From contig DCGS01000069.1 of assembly GCA_002314645.1 (NCBI GenBank), forward strand, positions 15,733-30,574: a stretch of DNA of 14,842 bases, read 5' to 3'. The DNA comes from Ruminococcaceae bacterium UBA1772 (GTDB lineage: Bacteria; Bacillota; Clostridia; Oscillospirales; Acutalibacteraceae). The notes under the pieces are model-generated. The model searched no databases. It was not told where the DNA came from and was given only the letters and a program-made list of their open reading frames with translations. Below, one piece after another: positions 1 to 4,488 of the stretch; the first letter of the stretch is position 1; the number at the start of each line of letters is the position of its first letter. The translations under genes and the position numbers were made by a program.

Positions 1-243
1 GGTATAGCAAGTTCACTCCTTGGTGCTGGTCGTGAAAAGAAGGAAGATTCCATTGACTACAAAGCAGGAATAATCCTCAAAAAGAAAACTGGCGACTACG
101 TAACCAAAGGTGAAACACTAGCCACCCTCTTCACTGACAAAGAAGAAAAGATTAGTGCCTCAGAAAAAACATTCCTTGAAGCACTAACCTATTCAGACAC
201 AAGTCCAAGTGAACAAACACTGGTATACAATATAATTAAATAA
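1..243 (+). CDS. pdp: Pyrimidine-nucleoside (thymidine) phosphorylase, C-terminal 80 residues (5'-truncated by window edge)
   Basis: The frame is open from base 1 to a TAA at 241-243. It begins GIASSLLGAGREKKEDSID and continues through an AGIILKKKTGDYVTKGETLATLF stretch, which is split here only by description. This is the characteristic C-terminal beta-rich domain of pyrimidine-nucleoside and thymidine phosphorylases, with the LGAGRxxKEDxID motif and the lysine/glycine-rich hammerhead-like segment. The family reversibly phosphorolyses uridine, thymidine and deoxyuridine in cytoplasmic nucleoside salvage. The catalytic N-terminal part is outside the window. The last 26 codons are duplicated at 3691-3768, so this 3' end may have been supplied by the adjacent island. 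Substrate range (pdp versus deoA) cannot be decided from this fragment. Confidence 0.9.
   Translation, partial: GIASSLLGAGREKKEDSIDYKAGIILKKKTGDYVTKGETLATLFTDKEEKISASEKTFLEALTYSDTSPSEQTLVYNIIK
166..243 (+). repeat. Direct repeat copy 1: 3' end of pdp, attachment-site-like left boundary of the island
   Basis: Bases 166-243 match 3691-3768 at 74 of 78 positions (differences at 171, 211, 237 and 240), including the stop codon. The unbroken 39-base core is 172-210. The differences at 237 and 240 are synonymous (Ile and Lys codons). The one at 211 changes Glu to Lys, and the one at 171 falls where the second copy is no longer part of a gene. A gene 3' end repeated at both edges of a foreign-looking block is the classic footprint of site-specific integration in which the element restores the coding sequence. 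Confidence 0.75.
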
Positions 244-254
244 GTTTCTTTAAT

Positions 255-292
255 GATTAGGGTGAGTAGATTCGAACCTCCACAATTTTTTT
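255..292. other. Weak hairpin plus T-run after pdp, resembling a tRNA T-arm on the minus strand
   Basis: Read on the minus strand, 278-269 is GGTTCGAATC, the textbook tRNA T-loop core, followed by about 12 bases that could be an acceptor strand. The flanking T-stem pairs poorly, with an A-A mismatch and two G-U pairs, and no D-arm or anticodon arm is visible. On the plus strand, 266-270 pairs with 279-283 (4 of 5) and is followed by seven T at 286-292. It could therefore be a weak terminator for pdp, a tRNA remnant left by integration, or chance. Confidence 0.2.
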
Positions 293-302
293 GAGTATAA
301 TC

Positions 303-332
303 TTGACAATCAACAGAAAAAGAATGTAAAAT
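303..332 (+). promoter_or_regulatory. Predicted sigma-A-type promoter for the small RNA at 337-407
   Basis: A perfect -35 TTGACA (303-308), an 18-base spacer and a -10 TAAAAT (327-332) predict a start near 338-340. That is where the sequence homologous to the block at 2587 begins. There is no open reading frame downstream on this strand before the terminator at 369-407, so the likely product is a short untranslated RNA. Confidence 0.5.
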
Positions 333-336
333 ATGT

Positions 337-407
337 TTACTGCTTAAAGAATCATCGGATTCTTTGGGAGCCCACAGAGTGTTGGTAGCACTTTGTGGGC
401 TTTTTTT
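337..407 (+). ncRNA. Candidate small antisense-type RNA with two hairpins
   Basis: Downstream of a TTGACA/TAAAAT promoter the sequence folds into two simple hairpins. The first is AAAGAATC (346-353), loop ATCG, GATTCTTT (358-365), a perfect 8-bp stem. The second is AGCCCACAGAGTG (369-381), loop TTGGTAG (382-388), CACTTTGTGGGCT (389-401), a 13-bp stem with one G-U pair, followed by a T-run. Bases 337-366 recur at 2587-2616 (28 of 30 identical) and GTTGGTAGCA at 381-390 recurs at 2656-2665, in the leader of the divergent-strand toxin-like operon. The RNA would therefore be complementary to that leader. The loop begins UUGG, fitting the YUNR motif known from antisense RNAs such as CopA. The existence of a transcript is inferred. 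Confidence 0.45.
369..407 (+). terminator. Intrinsic terminator, plus strand
   Basis: A 13-bp stem with a 7-base loop is followed directly by TTTTTTT (401-407). The T-run is on the plus strand only, so it ends the small RNA and any readthrough from pdp. It does not serve the kptA operon, whose stop codon abuts it at 406-408. It probably replaces the native pdp terminator, now 3.5 kb away. Confidence 0.8.
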
Positions 408-936
408 ATACCATTAAATAATTAACAGGTACTTCTTTTGTTAACCATACACCATTAGCAGATAAATAGAATTTATATCCATTTTTATTCATCTGCAAAG
501 CATCAACTTTATAAACTACTGGCTTACCATGTCTTTTGCCCACACTTATAGCCGTTTCAATATCTTTTGACAGGTGAACATAAAGCCGAGACTTTGGAAT
601 TAGACCTTTATTTGATATTGAATCAACATACTTTTCACCAGTTCCATGATATAAAACATCAGGTGGTGTTGTTTCTGTCAATTCAACATCAACTGGAATA
701 GAGTGACCTTGATTAGCTCTAATTAGTGTTTTATCCTCGTTGAAGGAATATCTTTGCTTGTTATCGGTATCTACAATTTCTTCTAGCATTTCTATAGAGA
801 ATTCTTGTTGCTTTGCGATACCTGCAATTAATTCTTCAACATTTGCCCATCCATGCTCATCAAGTTCAATTCCAATCGTCTCTGGTTTATGTCTCAAAAT
901 CAAACTGATGAATCTGCTTGTATCAGTTAGTGACAT
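406..936 (-). CDS. kptA: RNA 2'-phosphotransferase, Tpt1/KptA family
   Basis: A complete 176-residue member of the Tpt1/KptA family, which moves an internal RNA 2'-phosphate onto NAD to give ADP-ribose 1'',2''-cyclic phosphate and nicotinamide. Family signatures are all present: LILRHKPE with the Arg15-His16 pair, KQRYSF (Arg62), IRANQGHS (71-78), LYHGT (95-99) for NAD binding, RLYVHLS (117-123) and the SANGVWLT segment near the C-terminus. The start at 936 is preferred over an upstream ATG at 966 because TGGAGA lies 8 bases ahead and the protein then begins at the usual point. It overlaps the upstream gene by 14 bases and is last in the island operon. In bacteria its substrate is generally unknown. 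Here its place behind a toxin/immunity-like pair suggests RNA repair or an ADP-ribose-linked role in conflict, which is inference. Confidence 0.93.
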   Translation of the reverse strand: MSLTDTSRFISLILRHKPETIGIELDEHGWANVEELIAGIAKQQEFSIEMLEEIVDTDNKQRYSFNEDKTLIRANQGHSIPVDVELTETTPPDVLYHGTGEKYVDSISNKGLIPKSRLYVHLSKDIETAISVGKRHGKPVVYKVDALQMNKNGYKFYLSANGVWLTKEVPVNYLMV

Positions 937-1372
937 CGTTGTTTCTCCATGTTTCAATAGCCTCAATTATTTTTGGGTCTTTCAAGAAATTATAGTAAGG
1001 ATTTTTAACTGTATCAACTAGATTTGATTTTTCTAATATGCTAATAGCAAAACTATCAATAAAATCCCCATAATTATCCCAATTGTTATCAAGATCTATT
1101 TTGTAAGTAATAAATCCTAAAAACTCGTATGGATTTGGAACTTCTTGTTCATCAAATAAATAGCTGAAATACAAGTTGCAAAAATTATATATATCTTTAG
1201 GCGTTTTGCACTCGCCAATAAGATGCTTGAATATTTCTTTATAAATCAAATTCCATTCAAAATTATCTAGCAACTCTTGTGCCATATCGTAATGAATTTC
1301 GTTCCCTTCTGGATCAAAATCATCAGCAAAATAATCACAACTGAATAAATACTCAATTTTGCGTTTAAGCAT
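923..1372 (-). CDS. Small acidic immunity-like protein, unknown family
   Basis: I do not recognise a named family. The 149-residue product is strongly acidic (about 29 Asp/Glu against about 13 Lys/Arg by eye), rich in aromatic residues, and has no signal peptide or membrane segment. The middle holds a [18 protein letters not shown] stretch and then [18 protein letters not shown]. Size, charge and position directly after a small basic toxin-like gene are typical of immunity proteins in polymorphic-toxin cassettes. It starts 5 bases after the upstream stop, with AAGG about 8 bases ahead of the ATG, and overlaps kptA by 14 bases, so the four genes are clearly one transcription unit. An antitoxin role is inferred from context, not from homology. 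It could also be a partner of KptA. Confidence 0.75.
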   Translation of the reverse strand: MLKRKIEYLFSCDYFADDFDPEGNEIHYDMAQELLDNFEWNLIYKEIFKHLIGECKTPKDIYNFCNLYFSYLFDEQEVPNPYEFLGFITYKIDLDNNWDNYGDFIDSFAISILEKSNLVDTVKNPYYNFLKDPKIIEAIETWRNNDVTN

Positions 1373-1377
1373 AATTA

Positions 1378-1869
1378 TTACCTTTTTCCTTTCTTAAAAT
1401 CTTTGTGAAAAACAGAATTTGGAAGTCTTGAAAAAGCGTTGTCTGCTGCATCAAGAGACTTAATATTAGGTCTAAAATGTCCACTTTTGTTATCATATGC
1501 ATAAATTTTGCCTTTTCTAACTTCTAATATACCAGCGACTTTAACTTGAGGATCTTTTCCTCCTATTAACGTCGGATGTGGTGTTTTAGGAGCATCAGGA
1601 TTTCTTCCAAATCCGTTGCGTTTCCCAATGATAATATTATCATTCATATCTACTACATATGGCATTTTGAAATTGGTGCTCTTATCTCCGATATAATCAC
1701 CATTAATTTTTTTTGATAAATCAACAGCTGTTGGATTCTTATCGTAACGACCGTTGTGGTATGTACCATTATCTATATCATATTGCTTCATTGATGATTC
1801 AACATGATAACTTGGTGCATATGGTTGAGAAGAACTGCTTGAATATCCACCACCTGATCCACTACCCAT
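1378..1869 (-). CDS. Small basic toxin-like protein with Gly/Ser-rich N-terminus and SGHFRP motif
   Basis: A 163-residue protein. Residues 1-15 are almost pure Gly/Ser. A short linker follows, then a compact domain from about 60 to the end with YVVDMNDNIIIGKRN (71-85), PHPTLIGG (97-104), VAGILEVRKGKIYAYDN (111-127), SGHFRP (129-134) and a lysine-rich tail. The order HP, then a beta-rich AGxxxVRxGKIY element, then SGHxxP resembles the C-terminal domains of bacterial polymorphic toxins as I remember them. I cannot assign a numbered toxin family or a catalytic activity. The start at 1869 has an excellent GGAGG 8 bases upstream. The longer frame from 1917 would lie inside the previous gene. It overlaps the DUF4417 gene by 8 bases. 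There is no secretion domain, so it either acts inside the cell or is an orphan cassette. Confidence 0.75.
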   Translation of the reverse strand: MGSGSGGGYSSSSSQPYAPSYHVESSMKQYDIDNGTYHNGRYDKNPTAVDLSKKINGDYIGDKSTNFKMPYVVDMNDNIIIGKRNGFGRNPDAPKTPHPTLIGGKDPQVKVAGILEVRKGKIYAYDNKSGHFRPNIKSLDAADNAFSRLPNSVFHKDFKKGKR

Positions 1870-2545
1870 TTGAACCACCTCCATGACATCTTGTGGTCCA
1901 GTCTGGATACTGAACAAATTTTGTTGTACTCAAGAAATCTCCAAAAACAATTTTGGGCATAGAGCCATAAACAAGGATTACCTCTGGTTCAAGTGTTTCA
2001 ATCATAGCTTTCAAACCAGCTTTGAAATGTTCTTTATCGTCCTTTGTTTGAATGCAACCATATGTACCAATTGCATAAATGCTACGTTTTTCAAGGCCTA
2101 AAAAAGCAACTTTATCTGGAAACAACTCATCGGTGTATGTTAATGAATTCCCCCAGCGTACTTGAGGTATGACATAAGCACCTTGTTCTTGTAAAACATA
2201 ACCAATTGTTCTATTTTTGTATGTATTTGCTACAGAAACAGCATATGGGGCATCTCTATACAAGGAACAATCAGGTGTAATTACAATCTTACCCTTGAAT
2301 TCTTCAGCATACTTTTGTGGATTTACGAGAACATCAGAAAAGGTTTCATCCATTTCATAGAATCCGATAGCTTCTGTATCGCTATCAATTCTGTGTCGGT
2401 AAGAAAATGGTGTTATTCCTGTAGGAACAACTATTTTATCTGGCCTTTTAATAATAGGAATGCCAATATACCCATCAAAATCTGCGCCCACTAATAAATC
2501 CGGACACATACCATCATCAATGATGGCTTTTCTTCTATTTGACAT
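1862..2545 (-). CDS. DUF4417-family protein
   Basis: A 227-residue soluble protein matching DUF4417, a family common in phages and mobile elements whose function is unknown. Recognisable elements are TPDCSLYRDAPYAVSVANTY (90-109), an RTIGY/VIPQVRWG segment (about 112-132), AIGTYGCI (about 158-165) followed by FKAGL, and ILVYGSMPKIVFGDF near 190-204. The C-terminus ends in CHGGGSNG, and the next gene opens with MGSGSGGG in an overlapping frame, as if a Gly/Ser linker had been split across two genes. The ATG at 2545 has AGGTG about 6 bases ahead. It is the first gene after a 179-base gap holding the structured repeat block at 2568-2676. Confidence 0.88.
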   Translation of the reverse strand: MSNRRKAIIDDGMCPDLLVGADFDGYIGIPIIKRPDKIVVPTGITPFSYRHRIDSDTEAIGFYEMDETFSDVLVNPQKYAEEFKGKIVITPDCSLYRDAPYAVSVANTYKNRTIGYVLQEQGAYVIPQVRWGNSLTYTDELFPDKVAFLGLEKRSIYAIGTYGCIQTKDDKEHFKAGLKAMIETLEPEVILVYGSMPKIVFGDFLSTTKFVQYPDWTTRCHGGGSNG

Positions 2546-2676
2546 CGTGTCACCTCGTTTATTATTTAGGATTGCGATGTCTATTATTACTGCTTAAAGA
2601 ATCATCGCATCCTTTGTGTTTATTTTCTATTGTTACTTTAATCTGACGATAAAAAGTTGGTAGCAATTTATCATCA
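2546..2676 (-). promoter_or_regulatory. Structured leader of the DUF4417/toxin-like/KptA operon; antisense target block
   Basis: Read as minus-strand RNA, two structures precede the DUF4417 start. The 5' hairpin (2676-2644) pairs TGA-GATAAA-G with C-TTTATC-TCA around a CUACCAA loop (2663-2657). The second pairs AGGATGCGATG (2613-2603) with CATCGC-A-ATCCT (2579-2568), one bulged base, leaving a 23-base loop. That loop contains the complement of the 5' end of the RNA at 337-407. Bases 2587-2616 are a direct repeat of 337-366. No good promoter was found in the gap, so transcription may read through from 3607. The ribosome binding site (AGGTG) lies downstream of both hairpins. Confidence 0.45.
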
Positions 2677-2724
2677 CAACTTATACATCCATATTTACCA
2701 CATCCTTCCTATTCCAAGAAAAAA

Positions 2725-3273
2725 TTATTTAAACAAATCAATTAACGGCAACTCATAAGCAAATATTTTATCACAGTATTTATCGATTCTGTTCTTAACA
2801 CTACTTGCAACATATCCTGCGATTGTTGCACTTACGCCAAATGTAGATATTATCTCATTAACATCTGAGATGCCTTTCCAAATTAGATAAGGAGTAGGGC
2901 AAGCCAAATAACGCCCAAAATGTTCAGCTAAATCGTCGTCGCCTTCATCATTTTCATCGTCTTCATCAATTAGATGCTTAATTTCATGAAATATTGTCTG
3001 GCGGATGTTTCCATAGACCGAATCATTACCATCATTATAGAAAATGACCGGATTAAGTTCGGTAGCACCATAACTTAAAAATCCTTCGGTTGATCGTTTG
3101 AATAATATTTCTCTATTTTTGCCCTCAAAAGCAGAATAAGGAACTAATGAAATGCCCATTTTTCTGCATAACTCATTTTCATTGATAGGAAAACTTTTGA
3201 TGTTGTAATCAACTAAAATGCTGATTGCTAGACTGTCAAGTCTATCATATTCATTACGATTAGTTCTATACAT
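2725..3273 (-). CDS. ImmA/IrrE-like zinc metallopeptidase
   Basis: A 182-residue protein with HEIKH at 96-100 and a likely third zinc ligand, Glu117, in the following LAEHFGRYLACP segment (115-126). This is the ImmA/IrrE (peptidase M78) pattern. In ICEBs1 and related elements such proteins cleave the adjacent XRE repressor to induce the element. An acidic run DEDDENDEGDDD (103-114) sits between the zinc motif and the third ligand. I chose the ATG at 3273: it overlaps the repressor stop by 8 bases and has GGAG 4 bases and AGGA 10 bases ahead. A TTG at 3291 in the same frame would add six residues and has no better site. Adjacency and overlap with the repressor gene strongly support a repressor/anti-repressor pair. 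Confidence 0.88.
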   Translation of the reverse strand: MYRTNRNEYDRLDSLAISILVDYNIKSFPINENELCRKMGISLVPYSAFEGKNREILFKRSTEGFLSYGATELNPVIFYNDGNDSVYGNIRQTIFHEIKHLIDEDDENDEGDDDLAEHFGRYLACPTPYLIWKGISDVNEIISTFGVSATIAGYVASSVKNRIDKYCDKIFAYELPLIDLFK

Positions 3274-3583
3274 TTGACTCCATTCCTGCAATCATTGCAA
3301 TGAGCTTATTTTTTTCTTCAGGAGTAAGTTCTTTGCCTTTTCTTGCAACAGCTGTTGATATTAAAGTAAAAGCATCGTCATTCATATCACTATCATCAAG
3401 AAGGTACTCCGGTTTGACACCCAATATTTTTGCAAAATTAACAACAATATCTAATCTAGGTCTTTTGTTGGACTTAAGATAACGAGAAACTGAACTTTCG
3501 GCGATACCGCTTCTTTTAGCTAATTCTTTTTGTGATATACTTTGTTCTTTCATTAGTTCTAATACTTTTTCGTTCCATTTCAT
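3266..3583 (-). CDS. XRE-family (Cro/CI-type) helix-turn-helix repressor
   Basis: A 105-residue DNA-binding protein. The helix-turn-helix covers about residues 17-42, with SQKELAKRSGIAESSVSRYL and SNKRPRLD, followed by the typical FAKILGVKPEYLL end of the XRE domain. A short C-terminal tail (65-105) may be the dimerisation or protease-recognition part. The start has a strong GGGGGG-type ribosome binding site 7 bases upstream. It is the promoter-proximal gene of the island. Its promoter contains a perfect palindrome between -35 and -10, so negative autoregulation is likely. Its partner is the overlapping ImmA/IrrE-like peptidase, which probably inactivates it under stress. Confidence 0.93.
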   Translation of the reverse strand: MKWNEKVLELMKEQSISQKELAKRSGIAESSVSRYLKSNKRPRLDIVVNFAKILGVKPEYLLDDSDMNDDAFTLISTAVARKGKELTPEEKNKLIAMIAGMESNV

Positions 3584-3613
3584 AAAATTGCCCCCCTAAA
3601 TATCTTTGTTGAT

Positions 3614-3642
3614 ATAATAATTCCATTTTTGGAATTTGTCAA
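3614..3642 (-). promoter_or_regulatory. Island promoter with palindromic operator in the spacer
   Basis: On the minus strand there is a perfect -35 TTGACA (3642-3637), a 17-base spacer and a -10 TATTAT (3619-3614), predicting a start near 3607, about 24 bases before the repressor ATG. The spacer contains ATTCCA-AAAA-TGGAAT (3620-3635), a perfect 6-bp inverted repeat. A repressor bound there would block RNA polymerase, so this is the likely autoregulatory operator of the XRE protein. Confidence 0.8.
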
Positions 3643-3690
3643 CACCTTTTTTGCAATTTCGATCATTTAAAAGAATAACTCAATTACTTC

Positions 3691-3768
3691 AAAACTTTCC
3701 TTGAAGCACTAACCTATTCAGACACAAGTCCAAGTAAACAAACACTGGTATACAATATAATAAAGTAA
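3691..3768 (+). repeat. Direct repeat copy 2: pdp 3' end remnant, right boundary of the island
   Basis: This matches 166-243 at 74 of 78 positions and still reads in frame as the pdp C-terminus, ending at TAA 3766-3768, with one Glu-to-Lys change. The frame is closed upstream by TAA at 3676-3678 and has no start, so it is a non-coding remnant. It is followed within 6 bases by a strong terminator. This copy is therefore probably the original host 3' end, displaced when the island entered. Confidence 0.75.
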
Positions 3769-3773
3769 AAAAT

Positions 3774-3810
3774 AAGGACTAATGGATTACTCCATTAGTC
3801 CTTTATTTTT
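3774..3810. terminator. Bidirectional intrinsic terminator between pdp remnant and mgtC-like gene
   Basis: A perfect 13-bp stem, AAGGACTAATGGA (3774-3786) and TCCATTAGTCCTT (3791-3803), closes a TTAC loop. T-rich runs follow on both strands (TATTTTTATT on plus, ATTTTTTACTTT on minus). It ends the minus-strand mreB-to-mgtC operon, whose last stop codon is 5 bases away, and would have ended pdp before the island separated them. Confidence 0.9.
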
Positions 3811-4477
3811 ATTCTTCAACTGCCATTATTACATTATCTATACTAAGGGCTGTTTCTATAACATTTTGTTTTTGTTTACCTTCAAGTGCAACAACAAGGA
3901 TAATACCTACATTACCTGTTACTCCACTTTTAGCATTCACTGTAACTGTACTTGTTACGTCAAATTGTTCTCCGAAGGATTTAAGCACTGGGTTTACATT
4001 CTCTGGACCTACAATTTCTATGTAGATTGGGAATGTGTCACGGCGCTTACTTTCAAGAACTGTAAGAGCAGTTGCGGTAAGAATGCAGATGAGTGTACAT
4101 ACAAAGGCACCAAGGTAGAAGCCTGCGCCTACTGCAAGACCTACTGTTGCAGTTGCCCACATTCCAGCGGCTGTTGTAAGGCCTGTTACCTTGTTACTGT
4201 TACGAACAAGAATTGTGCCAGCGCCAAGGAAACCTATGCCTGAAACAACCTGAGCAGCAACTCTAAGTGGGTCTATGTTGGAGCCCAAGCCTTCTGCTGC
4301 ATAGAGGCCTACAAGAACTGTCATTGCAGAACCAAGAGCCACAAAAATGTGTGTTCTCATTCCTGCGTCGTGACCTGTTCTTCCACGTTCAAGCCCTATT
4401 AGTCCCCCAAACAGGGCTGCCAGAAAAAGTCTGACAGCGGCTGATATTGGAGTAAACATTGTGAGTTGTGTAATCAT
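3809..4477 (-). CDS. MgtC/SapB-family membrane protein
   Basis: A 222-residue protein. The N-terminal two thirds are hydrophobic with about five membrane segments and carry the family signatures: RLFLAALFGGLIGLERG (16-32), AGMRTHIFVALGS (38-50), IDPLRVAAQVVSGIGFLGAG (68-87) and GLTTAAGMWATATVGLAVGAG (99-119, given here as a range). Residues from about 148 form a soluble ACT-like C-terminal domain. MgtC proteins help bacteria cope with low magnesium or with envelope and membrane-potential stress, partly by acting on the F1Fo ATPase. The transport function once proposed is doubtful. It starts 11 bases after the permease stop and closes the operon. The context suggests an envelope-stress role rather than a classical Mg-regulated one, and no leader element is seen before it. 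Confidence 0.9.
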   Translation of the reverse strand: MITQLTMFTPISAAVRLFLAALFGGLIGLERGRTGHDAGMRTHIFVALGSAMTVLVGLYAAEGLGSNIDPLRVAAQVVSGIGFLGAGTILVRNSNKVTGLTTAAGMWATATVGLAVGAGFYLGAFVCTLICILTATALTVLESKRRDTFPIYIEIVGPENVNPVLKSFGEQFDVTSTVTVNAKSGVTGNVGIILVVALEGKQKQNVIETALSIDNVIMAVEE

Positions 4478-4488
4478 ATTATCACATC

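Noticed and set aside
937..966. Longer kptA starting at 966
   Set aside because: The ATG at 936 has GGAGA at proper distance and gives the normal family N-terminus. The extension lies in the upstream gene.
1870..1917. Longer toxin-like gene starting at 1917
   Set aside because: The extra 16 codons fall inside the DUF4417 gene, and the ATG at 1869 has a far better ribosome binding site (GGAGG, 8 bases).
337..2676. CRISPR array or type III toxin-antitoxin RNA repeats
   Set aside because: Only two copies of the block exist, 2.25 kb apart, with no tandem repeat-spacer pattern.
3676..3768. A short real gene encoding the second pdp C-terminus
   Set aside because: The frame is closed by a stop at 3676-3678 and has no start codon or ribosome binding site. 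It is a remnant.
3782..4243. Cys-rich 153-codon plus-strand frame
   Set aside because: It lies wholly antisense to the well-supported mgtC-like gene and starts inside a terminator. The cysteine richness mirrors Ala/Thr codons on the other strand.
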